Source: Actinomycetota bacterium (lineage in GTDB: Bacteria > Actinomycetota > Actinomycetes > Nanopelagicales > Nanopelagicaceae). Taken from it: a DNA stretch of 13,463 bases. Positions 6,781 to 13,463 of this stretch are shown here, in pieces. The notes under the pieces were generated by a model. The model was given only the letters and a program-made list of their open reading frames with translations. It did not search any database and was not told the origin of the DNA. The DNA lies in assembly GCA_016870855.1 (NCBI GenBank), contig VGAF01000024.1:1-13463 (forward strand), written 5' to 3'. The translations under genes and the position numbers were made by a program. Position 1 is the stretch's first letter. Each line of letters starts with the position of its first letter.

Positions 6781-7846
6781 TGAACCGGAACTCTACGACA
6801 TCGCCATCTTGCATTACGTAATCCTTACCTTCCATGCGGACTTTTCCGCGCGAACGAGCTTCGGTCATTGATCCTGCTGCTACCAAATCATCAAAGGAGA
6901 TGATCTCCGCCTTGATGAAACCTTTTTGAAAGTCGGTGTGAATAACGCCAGCCGCCATCGGCGCAGTATCGCCCTTATGAATCGTCCAAGCCCGCGCCTC
7001 TTTTTCACCTGCAGTCAAATATGTTTGAAGTCCCAAAGTGTTAAAACCAACTCGGGCAAGGGTGCTAAGGCCGGGTTCATCCAACCCAATTGATTTCAAG
7101 AGCTCGAGTGATTCAGCATCATCGAGTTCTGCAAGTTCGGCTTCAGTCTTTGCATCAAGAAATATCGCTTCAGCCGGCGCAACTAGTTGTTGTAACTTCG
7201 CGCGCAACTCTTTATCGCCTAATTCTTTGGCATCAACATTAAATACATAAAGAAATGGCTTTGCCGTTAACAGACCTAGCTCTTTTAGGAGCGTTAGGTC
7301 AACTTTGGAGCCAGAGAGAAGTTTTCCATCGGCGAGGATTTTCTCAGCCTCACGCATCGCATCGAGCACGACTTGGCGCTCTTTGGCCTGGCGCGCTTCT
7401 TTCTCAACTCGTGGAATCGCCTTCTCTAAAGTTTGCAGGTCAGCTAGTTGTAACTCGGTATTTATTGTTTCGATATCACTTGCCGGTTCGACGCGACCAT
7501 CAACGTGAACTACATCAGGATCGGTAAATACCCGGATGACCTGGCAGATCGCATCGCTCTCGCGGATATTTGCGAGGAACTTATTTCCAAGGCCCGCTCC
7601 CTCGGATGCGCCTTTTACAATTCCAGCGATATCTACAAAGGAGACCGAGGCCGGAATGATTCGCTCGGAACTAAAGATCTTCGCTAAAACAGCCAACCGC
7701 TCATCTGGGACGCCAACTACGCCCACATTTGGCTCGATAGTGGCGAATGGGTAGTTCGCCGCCAGGACATTGTTCTTCGTTAAGGCGTTGAAGAGGGTCG
7801 ATTTTCCAACATTGGGAAGGCCGACGATTCCGATTGAGAGGCTCAC
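6773..7846 (-). CDS. ychF: YchF/OLA1-family ribosome-binding P-loop NTPase
   Basis: YchF is a universally conserved Obg-family NTPase that binds ribosomes and, unlike its relatives, usually prefers ATP. The 357-residue protein has G1 GLPNVGKST at 9-17, the switch and G3 region VDIAGIVKGASEGAGLGNKFL at 71-91, a coiled-coil insertion around 135-175, and the C-terminal TGS domain from about 275 ending GDVVEFRFNV. The position equivalent to the YchF specificity motif NxxE reads NVDA (203-206) here, lacking the usual glutamate. The start is a GTG at 7846, giving the expected MSLSIGIVGLPNVGKS; TAGGCT lies nine bases upstream, so the mRNA would have almost no leader. It is the first gene of the ychF-typA unit and diverges from rmuC, as part of the actinobacterial ychF/ispH/xse neighbourhood. 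Confidence 0.96.
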   Translation of the reverse strand: MSLSIGIVGLPNVGKSTLFNALTKNNVLAANYPFATIEPNVGVVGVPDERLAVLAKIFSSERIIPASVSFVDIAGIVKGASEGAGLGNKFLANIRESDAICQVIRVFTDPDVVHVDGRVEPASDIETINTELQLADLQTLEKAIPRVEKEARQAKERQVVLDAMREAEKILADGKLLSGSKVDLTLLKELGLLTAKPFLYVFNVDAKELGDKELRAKLQQLVAPAEAIFLDAKTEAELAELDDAESLELLKSIGLDEPGLSTLARVGFNTLGLQTYLTAGEKEARAWTIHKGDTAPMAAGVIHTDFQKGFIKAEIISFDDLVAAGSMTEARSRGKVRMEGKDYVMQDGDVVEFRFNV

Positions 7847-7855
7847 GAGGAGTAG

Positions 7856-7861
7856 AGCCTA
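7856..7861 (-). promoter_or_regulatory. Putative -10 box (TAGGCT) for ychF-typA
   Basis: TAGGCT fits TAnnnT and ends nine bases before the GTG start of ychF, so the leader would be only about two or three bases. No good -35 element is visible. Confidence 0.4.
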
Positions 7862-7885
7862 ACCGTCAATGTCAGCCCCTCCTGC

Positions 7886-7891
7886 CACGAT
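7886..7891 (+). promoter_or_regulatory. Putative leaderless -10 box (CACGAT) for rmuC
   Basis: CACGAT differs from TAnnnT only in its first base and is followed after exactly six bases by the rmuC ATG at 7898. No Shine-Dalgarno lies before that ATG. It faces the ychF promoter in a 51-base divergent spacer. Confidence 0.35.
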
Positions 7892-7897
7892 AGGCAT

Positions 7898-9052
7898 ATG
7901 AACGGTGCGACATACCTCATTCTCGGTCTAGTTATTGGTCTAGCGCTCGGACTTGGCCTTGGATTTCTCTATGCCACTACGCGAGTTAATAGTGAAAAAG
8001 GAAAGGTCGAATTACTCAACACGCAAATCGAAGAACTCCGCCGTGAAGAGACCCGGTTAACAACGTTAAATGAACAACTCCGCGCTGTCACAACTGGAAT
8101 GACCCAACTAACTACCCAAGCACAAGAAGCGGAGGTAAAGCGAGCTCGCGCTGAAAGTGAGATGCGCACCCAGATCGAAACGATGCGCCTTGGAAATGAG
8201 AACCTGCTCCGCGAAACTACAAAACTAGCGGGCGCGCTCTCAAACTCTCAAACTCGTGGAAAGTATGGCGAAGCCCAACTAGAGACGCTCCTTGAAAATG
8301 CCGGATTGTTAGAGAATGTGCACTTCTTCAAACAGGATTATCGAGCATCTGGAACTGAAATCTCTAAGCCAGATATCAAGATTTCTGTCCCTGGTGGAAG
8401 TGAGATCTTCATCGACTCTAAGTTCCCCTTTGATCGATTCCTTGAAGCGGTCGTCGAGAAGGATCCGGTTGAGCGCGCACGTTTGATGTCCCTCCATGCA
8501 AAGGATCTCTTAGGGCATGTAAGTGCGCTTGCAAAACGGGGCTACCAAGAGAGCGGAAACTCTCCGGATTACGTGGTTCTCTTCGCTCCCTTTGAATCGA
8601 TTCTCTCTGAAGCCTTAGATGTTGAACCACAACTTCTACATAAAGCCTTTGAAAAGAATGTAACTATCGCTACCCCCACAACGATGATGGCATTGCTGCG
8701 GACCGTTGCTTATGTATTTAGCCGAAGTGAGCTCGCCAAGAACGCCCAAGAGATTACTGATTTGGCTGGTGAGTTGTTGAAACGAATCGGAAAGGTCCAC
8801 TCCAAGATTGAAACTCTCGGTGATCGCCTTAAATCAACCGAGCGCGCCTTTAATGATCTAATCAAGAGCGCTGAAGAGAATGTCCTTAAACCAGCTCGAA
8901 AGATGGTCAAGTTAGGAGCGCCCTCCTCAAGTAAATTAAAGGCCTTAGATGAAGTTGATGATGAGGTCCGCGCGATAGCGCCAAAGGCGATTGAAAACTC
9001 CGATGATATTGATATGGAAGATCTAGATGAAAGCGATAGCGATGACAAATAA
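7898..9052 (+). CDS. rmuC: DNA recombination protein RmuC homologue
   Basis: RmuC proteins carry a PD-(D/E)XK-like nuclease fold and limit rearrangement at inverted repeats in E. coli; their exact biochemical role is unsettled. This 384-residue protein has an N-terminal membrane helix (about 5-25, Gly/Leu-rich) and a long charged coiled coil (about 30-112). The RmuC domain (about 118-335) includes GKYGEAQLETLLENAGL, IFIDSKFPFDRFLEAV near 170-185, and TIATPTTMMALLRTVAYVF at 256-274. An acidic Asp/Glu-rich tail (about 352-384) closes it. The membrane anchor suggests action at the inner face of the membrane. The ATG at 7898 fits a leaderless start and preserves the membrane helix. Its end overlaps the start of the next gene by 26 bases. 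Confidence 0.92.
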   Translation: MNGATYLILGLVIGLALGLGLGFLYATTRVNSEKGKVELLNTQIEELRREETRLTTLNEQLRAVTTGMTQLTTQAQEAEVKRARAESEMRTQIETMRLGNENLLRETTKLAGALSNSQTRGKYGEAQLETLLENAGLLENVHFFKQDYRASGTEISKPDIKISVPGGSEIFIDSKFPFDRFLEAVVEKDPVERARLMSLHAKDLLGHVSALAKRGYQESGNSPDYVVLFAPFESILSEALDVEPQLLHKAFEKNVTIATPTTMMALLRTVAYVFSRSELAKNAQEITDLAGELLKRIGKVHSKIETLGDRLKSTERAFNDLIKSAEENVLKPARKMVKLGAPSSSKLKALDEVDDEVRAIAPKAIENSDDIDMEDLDESDSDDK

Positions 9053-9476
9053 CTCCCCCGCAAATCTTCCTAAGCCTCCAATAAAGAGCCCGGTAAAGGG
9101 AGCTGGTTTAACTAAACCTGGCGTTGTGATCCTGCAATTCATACTAATTGCCTTCGTGGCAATGGTAGAAATCTTCTTCCGCTCAAATGTCGGATTTGTG
9201 ACTGGCGTTGCGATCTGGGCCGCTTATTACGGCGCACTCATTTATGGAAGAAAGGGAACGACTTACGTCGCGGTCGTTAATCCTCCGATTGCCTTTGCCC
9301 TTGCCACGCTCTTTCTACTTCCAACGGTCGGTGGAATCTCACTTAGCTTTACCCGAATTGGAATTGATCTAGTAACTGGCCTTGCTAGCGTCGCGCCTTT
9401 TTTGATCTCCGGCTCGCTCTTTGGTTGGTGGTATTACTTCAAAGAGCGCAAGCAACTACTTTCCAGCAGCCTTTAA
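9027..9476 (+). CDS. Small four-helix membrane protein (DUF6542-like)
   Basis: Function unknown. The 149-residue protein has a proline- and lysine-rich cytoplasmic N-terminus (1-30) and four likely membrane helices at about 32-51, 55-74, 86-106 and 113-137, ending with a basic tail (KERKQ). It resembles in size, layout and location the small actinobacterial membrane proteins found next to ispH (such as M. tuberculosis Rv1111c; the DUF6542 label is from memory). I favour the ATG at 9027 because GGAAG lies six bases upstream; the ATG at 9042, which overlaps the rmuC stop region, is also possible and would remove five residues. The gene is translationally linked to rmuC, and its last 21 bases overlap the end of ispH on the other strand. 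Confidence 0.75.
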   Translation: MKAIAMTNNSPANLPKPPIKSPVKGAGLTKPGVVILQFILIAFVAMVEIFFRSNVGFVTGVAIWAAYYGALIYGRKGTTYVAVVNPPIAFALATLFLLPTVGGISLSFTRIGIDLVTGLASVAPFLISGSLFGWWYYFKERKQLLSSSL

Positions 9477-10409
9477 ATCCTTACGTAGCTCTGGTGGAAG
9501 GGCAAAGAGAAGGCTCTCCTCCATCGCACGGAATTCTGTTACATCTGAAAAACCGCGTCTAGCTAGCTCTTCCAATAGGTCTTTGACTAACAACTCTGGG
9601 ACTGATGCTCCGCTAGTTACGCCAATAGTCTCAACGCCTTCAAACCATTCATCTTTAACTTCACTTGCATAATCAATTAGATAGGCCGCTTTTGCGCCAT
9701 ACTCTTTTGCGACTTCTACCAAGCGCACCGAGTTAGATGAATTGGTTGAGCCCACAACTAGGACTAACTCAGTCTGGGGGGCGATCTGTTTGATCGCGAC
9801 TTGGCGATTCTGAGTTGCATAACAGATGTCATCAGAAGGGGGATCTTGCAATTGCGGGAAACGCTCTTTTAGAGTTCCCACCATCTCTAAAGTTTCATCA
9901 ACGCTAAGTGTGGTTTGTGAGAGCCAAGCGACGGGGCGATTTGGATCGATTTCGATAGTCCGCGCCTCCTCTAATCCATCTACAAGTCGGATGTGATCCG
10001 GAGCTTCCCCGGCAGTTCCTTCGACCTCTTCATGACCGTTATGGCCAATTAGAAGAATCTGTAAATTGTCAGCGGCAAAGCGGCGCGCTTCTTGATGGAC
10101 CTTGGTGACTAACGGACAGGTTGCATCAATAGTTTTTAGCTGGCGACTTGCTGCTTCCTCATGAACTTTTGGTGAGACTCCATGCGCTGAGAAAACTACC
10201 CGCGCACCTTCTGGGACTTGATCTGTTTCATCAACAAATATCGCGCCCTTCTTCTCAAGGGATTCAACAACATGCTTGTTATGAACGATCTGTTTGCGGA
10301 CATATACCGGAGCCCCATAGAGCTCAAGGGCTTTTTCCACAGTAATTACCGCGCGATCAACCCCGGCGCAATAACCGCGAGGCGCAGCAAGGAGAACTCG
10401 CTTCGACAT
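9456..10409 (-). CDS. ispH: 4-hydroxy-3-methylbut-2-enyl diphosphate reductase (IspH/LytB)
   Basis: IspH is the last enzyme of the MEP pathway: it reduces HMBPP to isopentenyl and dimethylallyl diphosphate using a [4Fe-4S] cluster. The 317-residue protein carries all three cluster cysteines, Cys14 (RGYCAGVDRA), Cys98 (DATCPLV) and Cys196 (DDICYATQNRQ). Substrate residues His43, His76, His126 and Glu128 (GHNGHEEVEG) and the GSTNSSNS loop near 220-227 are also present, agreeing closely with the E. coli numbering. The ATG at 10409 is preceded by TAGGAT at a six-base distance, so the transcript is probably leaderless. It diverges from xseA across 25 bases and converges on the membrane-protein gene with a 21-base overlap. 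The next in-frame start would remove the conserved N-terminus, so the start is firm. Confidence 0.97.
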   Translation of the reverse strand: MSKRVLLAAPRGYCAGVDRAVITVEKALELYGAPVYVRKQIVHNKHVVESLEKKGAIFVDETDQVPEGARVVFSAHGVSPKVHEEAASRQLKTIDATCPLVTKVHQEARRFAADNLQILLIGHNGHEEVEGTAGEAPDHIRLVDGLEEARTIEIDPNRPVAWLSQTTLSVDETLEMVGTLKERFPQLQDPPSDDICYATQNRQVAIKQIAPQTELVLVVGSTNSSNSVRLVEVAKEYGAKAAYLIDYASEVKDEWFEGVETIGVTSGASVPELLVKDLLEELARRGFSDVTEFRAMEESLLFALPPELRKDLKAAGK

Positions 10410-10415
10410 GCGCGC

Positions 10416-10421
10416 ATCCTA
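10416..10421 (-). promoter_or_regulatory. Putative leaderless -10 box (TAGGAT) for ispH
   Basis: TAGGAT fits TAnnnT and stands exactly six bases (GCGCGC) before the ispH ATG at 10409. Only one base separates it from the opposing xseA -10 box; its -35 region would lie inside the xseA coding sequence. Confidence 0.6.
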
Positions 10422-10422
10422 T

Positions 10423-10428
10423 TAGTAT
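10423..10428 (+). promoter_or_regulatory. Putative leaderless -10 box (TAGTAT) for xseA
   Basis: TAGTAT fits TAnnnT and stands exactly six bases before the xseA ATG at 10435. Its -35 region would lie inside the start of ispH. It abuts the opposing ispH -10 box. Confidence 0.6.
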
Positions 10429-10434
10429 CGCGCC

Positions 10435-11610
10435 ATGCTCGAAACTTCAGCGGAAAAACCAGTACCGGTACGCGTAGTTTCAGAAGCAATAAGCGACTAT
10501 ATAAATCGCCTCGGCCAAATCTGGGTAGAAGGTGAGATTGCACAGTTAAATGATCGCGCTGGTTCTGGAATGGTTTACATGCGCCTTCGAGATCCCAGCG
10601 TTGATATGTATCTGGAAGTGACCTGTCCTAGGTCTGTATTTAAGGCCGTTGCACCCCTAACTGATAACGCTCGCGTTGTTATCAATTCAAAAGTTAATTT
10701 CTATACCCCAACCGGTCGACTCTCGCTAAATGCAAAAGAGATCCGCCAAGTTGGTGTTGGTGAGTTATTGGCCCGCCTTGAAGCGTTAAAGAAGATGCTC
10801 GCCGCAGAAGGGCTCTTTGCCTCAGAACGGAAGAAGCCGCTGCCCTTTCTTCCCAAAAAGATCGGCTTGATTTGCGGTAGAGCGAGCGCCGCTGAGAAAG
10901 ATGTTAAAGAGAATGCAAAGCGTCGTTGGCCCGCCGTGATTTTTGAAACTAGAGAGGTAGCGGTACAAGGCGCAGATGCAGTAATCCAAGTCTCCGCAGC
11001 CCTTCGAGAATTAGATAGCGACCCAGATGTTGATGTCATCATCATTACCCGCGGCGGTGGTTCCTTTGAAGATCTACTTCCCTTCTCAGATGAAGGGCTA
11101 GTAAGGCTCGCTGTCTCATGTAAAAAACCGATCGTTAGCGCTATCGGCCATGAACAAGATACCCCGCTCCTTGATCTAGTGGCCGATCTACGGGCCTCTA
11201 CGCCGACTGATGCGGCAAAACGCGTTGTACCTGATATTCGAGAAGAGTTCGAGAAAATTCGCCAACTTCGCCAGCGTGCCGATCGAAAAATAAATGATCG
11301 AGTAGTTCTCGAGATGACCAAAGTTGTCGGGCTAATTCAACGCTCCTTTGCAAGTATTAACTCGCGATTGATGAGATCAAGTGAAGAGTTGACCCATCTA
11401 ATCGCGCGCGTACGTACGCTCTCGCCACAAGCAACGCTCGATCGCGGTTACGCGGTAGTTCAGAAAGTAGATGGCTCAATTGTCCGCTCACCGAAAGCGC
11501 TCACAAAAGGTGAAGAGTTAAGGCTCCGCCTTGCTGAGGGTGTGGCGGTAGCAACAGCCACAGGCGAGAGTTCTGTGGATTCAACTGCCCCAGTAAAGAA
11601 AGGCGAGTAG
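10435..11610 (+). CDS. xseA: Exodeoxyribonuclease VII large subunit
   Basis: XseA is the catalytic subunit of exonuclease VII, which degrades single-stranded DNA from either end without ATP and acts in mismatch repair and damage processing. The 391-residue protein shows an N-terminal OB-fold (about 10-105, IWVEGEIAQLN) and the catalytic domain, with Asp156 (AAEKDV), Arg206 (IITRGGGSFEDL), His239 and Asp242 (AIGHEQDTPLLD). These line up one residue beyond the key E. coli residues Asp155, Arg205, His238 and Asp241. A long helical stretch (about 265-330) for small-subunit binding and the C-terminal LDRGYAVV segment near 340 follow. It is somewhat shorter than E. coli XseA (about 456), which is common in actinobacteria. 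The start is fixed by the leaderless promoter. It lies nine bases upstream of xseB. Confidence 0.96.
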   Translation: MLETSAEKPVPVRVVSEAISDYINRLGQIWVEGEIAQLNDRAGSGMVYMRLRDPSVDMYLEVTCPRSVFKAVAPLTDNARVVINSKVNFYTPTGRLSLNAKEIRQVGVGELLARLEALKKMLAAEGLFASERKKPLPFLPKKIGLICGRASAAEKDVKENAKRRWPAVIFETREVAVQGADAVIQVSAALRELDSDPDVDVIIITRGGGSFEDLLPFSDEGLVRLAVSCKKPIVSAIGHEQDTPLLDLVADLRASTPTDAAKRVVPDIREEFEKIRQLRQRADRKINDRVVLEMTKVVGLIQRSFASINSRLMRSSEELTHLIARVRTLSPQATLDRGYAVVQKVDGSIVRSPKALTKGEELRLRLAEGVAVATATGESSVDSTAPVKKGE

Positions 11611-11613
11611 ATT
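11608..11613 (+). promoter_or_regulatory. Putative internal leaderless -10 box (TAGATT) for xseB
   Basis: TAGATT fits TAnnnT, overlaps the TAG stop codon of xseA and is followed after exactly six bases (ACGAAT) by the xseB ATG at 11620. No Shine-Dalgarno is near that ATG. It could give xseB a transcript of its own in addition to read-through from xseA. Confidence 0.4.
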
Positions 11614-11619
11614 ACGAAT

Positions 11620-11829
11620 ATGGCCGAGCTAAGTTATGAAGCCGCAAGAGATGAACTCGCAAAAGTTGTAGCAACTCTTGAATCTGGCGGACTGGGTCTG
11701 GAGGAATCGCTCAAACTCTGGGAACGTGGCGAGGAGCTCGCCGCGATATGCCAAGAGTGGCTCGATGGAGCGCGGGCAAAGCTTGAATCTGCAAGCCAAC
11801 TCGCCTCAAAAGCTGATGAAGCGAAATAG
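11620..11829 (+). CDS. xseB: Exodeoxyribonuclease VII small subunit
   Basis: XseB is the small helical subunit that decorates XseA in several copies and restrains or directs exonuclease VII. The 69-residue length is typical. The family signature is clear: LAKVVATLESGGLGLEESLKLWERGEELA, split across residues 13-41, followed by a helix ending in the usual Ala/Lys-rich tail. It lies nine bases after xseA and only two bases before the fumarase ATG, so the three genes probably share a transcript. Confidence 0.95.
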   Translation: MAELSYEAARDELAKVVATLESGGLGLEESLKLWERGEELAAICQEWLDGARAKLESASQLASKADEAK

Positions 11830-11831
11830 CA

Positions 11832-13463
11832 ATGCCTGAATTTATCTACGAAGATCTCCTCCCAGTTGGCCCAGATCAAACTGAGTACCGCCTCGTCTCT
11901 AAAGATGGTCTCTCTACTTTTGAGGCTGATGGTCGGACATTTCTTAAAGTTTCTCCTGAGGCAATTAGAAATCTAACTGAAGTGGCGATGCATGACATCT
12001 CTCATTACCTAAGAAGTGAGCATCTCCAACAGCTAGCGAATATCTTGAAAGACCCAGAGAGTTCCCCTAATGACCGCTTTGTTGCGCTAGACCTATTGAA
12101 GAATGCAAATATTTCAGCGGGCGGAATCCTCCCAATGTGCCAAGACACTGGTACTGCAATCGTCATGGGAAAGAAGGGACAACAAGTCCTCACCTCCGAA
12201 CGCGATGAAGTTACTATTTCAAAAGGTATTTATGACGCTTTCACGAAATTAAACCTCCGCTACTCACAGCTCGCTCCAGTCACTGTTTGGGAGGAGAAGA
12301 ACACCGGCAATAACCTTCCCGCCCAAGTTGAGATCTACTCGGATTTTGAACACGCTGATGAATACAACTTCCTCTTCATAGCTAAAGGCGGCGGAAGCGC
12401 CAACAAGTCATTTCTCTATCAAGAGACGAAGGCAATTCTCAATCCGAAGACCTTTATGGTCTGGTTGGAGGAGAAGCTCCGCTCACTAGGAACTGCGGCA
12501 TGTCCTCCCTATCACTTAGCTATTGTGATTGGTGGAACTAGCGCTGAATTCACCGCAAAGACCGCAAAGCTCGCCTCCACAAAATACTTGGATTCACTTC
12601 CAACTACTGGAAATGCAAAAACTGGAAGAGCCTTCCGCGACCCAGAACTTGAGAAACAAGTCTTTGAACTCACCCAGAAGTTAGGTATCGGCGCTCAATT
12701 CGGTGGTAAATATTTCTGCCACGACGTTCGAGTTATCCGCCTTCCCAGACATGGCGCCTCCCTTCCTATCTCGATCGCCGTTTCCTGTTCTGCCGATCGC
12801 CAGGCCAAAGCCAAGATCACAAAAGATGGCGTCTTTATTGAGAAGTTAGAGGTTGATCCAGCCCACTTCCTCCCTGAAACAACTGATGCCCATCTCGATG
12901 AGAACGTGGTTCGTATCGATCTAAATCGCCCAATGGCTGAGGTCACCAAAGAACTCGCAAAATACCCCGTAAAAACGCGGCTTTCGCTCACCGGAACTCT
13001 TGTCGTGGCCCGCGATCTCGCACACGCCAAAATCAAAGAGGTAATTGATTCTGGAAAAGCGATGCCAGAGTACTTAAAGAGATATCCCGTCTATTACGCA
13101 GGCCCGGCAAAAACTCCCGAAGGTTATGCATCTGGTTCCTTTGGTCCGACTACTGCAGGGCGTATGGATTCTTATGTTGATCAGTTCCAAGCACTTGGCG
13201 GTTCACTTGTCATGCTTGCTAAAGGAAATCGATCTAAGCAAGTTACGGAGGCCTGTAAGAAACATGGTGGTTTCTACCTTGGCTCGGTAGGTGGCCCCGC
13301 AGCACGCCTCGCGAAAGACTGTATAAAAAAGGTTGAGGTTTTAGATTACGAAGAGCTGGGCATGGAAGCGGTCTGGAAAATTGAGGTTGAAGATTTTCCA
13401 GCATTTATCGTCGTTGATGACAAGGGAAATGATTTCTTCGCAGAAACCAGTAAACCGCTAACG
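11832..13463 (+). CDS. fumA: Class I (4Fe-4S) fumarate hydratase, 3' end cut by window edge
   Basis: This gene is open from the ATG at 11832 to the last base of the window (544 codons, no stop seen). It encodes class I fumarase, which interconverts fumarate and malate in the TCA cycle using an oxygen-sensitive [4Fe-4S] cluster. The cluster cysteines are present: Cys103 (PMCQDTGTA), Cys224 (TAACPPYH) and Cys319 (AVSCSADRQA), at almost the same positions as in E. coli FumA (105, 224, 318). The N-terminal fumarate lyase domain covers about 10-285. The C-terminal domain includes GSFGPTTAGRMDSYVDQF and the late DFPAFIVVDDKGNDFF motif, so only a few to about fifteen residues should be missing. It begins two bases after the xseB stop with a weak Shine-Dalgarno. 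A class I fumarase near xse genes is also known in Streptomyces. Naming it fumA rather than fumB is arbitrary. Confidence 0.95.
   Translation, partial: MPEFIYEDLLPVGPDQTEYRLVSKDGLSTFEADGRTFLKVSPEAIRNLTEVAMHDISHYLRSEHLQQLANILKDPESSPNDRFVALDLLKNANISAGGILPMCQDTGTAIVMGKKGQQVLTSERDEVTISKGIYDAFTKLNLRYSQLAPVTVWEEKNTGNNLPAQVEIYSDFEHADEYNFLFIAKGGGSANKSFLYQETKAILNPKTFMVWLEEKLRSLGTAACPPYHLAIVIGGTSAEFTAKTAKLASTKYLDSLPTTGNAKTGRAFRDPELEKQVFELTQKLGIGAQFGGKYFCHDVRVIRLPRHGASLPISIAVSCSADRQAKAKITKDGVFIEKLEVDPAHFLPETTDAHLDENVVRIDLNRPMAEVTKELAKYPVKTRLSLTGTLVVARDLAHAKIKEVIDSGKAMPEYLKRYPVYYAGPAKTPEGYASGSFGPTTAGRMDSYVDQFQALGGSLVMLAKGNRSKQVTEACKKHGGFYLGSVGGPAARLAKDCIKKVEVLDYEELGMEAVWKIEVEDFPAFIVVDDKGNDFFAETSKPLT

Noticed and set aside
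8710..9063. Open frame of 117 codons on the minus strand
   Set aside because: It is antisense to the rmuC C-terminus and is a serine-rich, low-complexity shadow of the coiled-coil and acidic codons.
10066..10075. Second TTGTCAG-like sequence as another damage promoter
   Set aside because: It reads TTGTCAGCG rather than TTGTCRGTG, lies inside ispH on the strand opposite to that gene, and no gene start follows.
10701..11321. Long open frame of 206 codons on the minus strand
   Set aside because: It is antisense to the catalytic part of xseA, is serine- and arginine-rich as expected for a shadow frame, and has no promoter or recognisable motif.
1..13463. CRISPR arrays, insertion sequences, tRNA or rRNA genes, attachment sites
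   Set aside because: No regularly spaced repeats, terminal inverted repeats, transposase or integrase frames, or cloverleaf-like sequences were found; nearly every base is covered by recognisable protein genes.

Overview
The window reads as backbone chromosome of a compact, streamlined actinobacterium, most likely a freshwater acI / Nanopelagicales ('Planktophila'-like) type. The grounds are gene content and order typical of Actinobacteria (nudC next to uvrD2; ychF, ispH, xseA and xseB in one neighbourhood), a base composition near 50% GC by eye rather than the high GC of most actinobacteria, tiny intergenic gaps, and start sites that look leaderless (a TAnnnT -10 hexamer 6-7 bases before the start codon). 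The lineage is inference; a 16S or marker-gene search would settle it.

Layout from left to right. (1) A possible 49-residue leaderless ORF on the minus strand at the left edge. (2) A minus-strand pair, nudC (NADH pyrophosphatase) overlapping uvrD2 (a superfamily 1 helicase lacking the HRDC tail). (3) A divergent endonuclease/exonuclease/phosphatase-family gene. (4) A minus-strand, phage-like two-gene module: a conserved-looking helical protein and an ERF/Rad52-type single-strand annealing protein (SSAP). It sits behind a sequence that closely matches the actinobacterial RecA-independent DNA-damage promoter (PafBC / RecA-NDp motif). (5) Minus-strand ychF and typA, overlapping by 8 bases. (6) Divergent plus-strand rmuC and a four-helix membrane protein. 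(7) Minus-strand ispH, whose end overlaps the membrane-protein gene tail to tail. (8) Plus-strand xseA, xseB and a class I (4Fe-4S) fumarase that runs off the right edge still open.

Functionally the window is rich in DNA maintenance: UvrD2, the annealing protein, RmuC and both subunits of exonuclease VII. These are interleaved with translation/ribosome GTPases (YchF, TypA) and core metabolism (NAD(H) hydrolysis, isoprenoid precursor synthesis, TCA cycle). No rRNA, tRNA, CRISPR array, insertion sequence or attachment site was seen. The least ordinary element is the putative damage-inducible annealing module at 3713-4824, which I read as a domesticated phage recombination cassette. The least ordinary regulatory architecture is the 25-bp ispH/xseA spacer carrying two back-to-back leaderless promoters.
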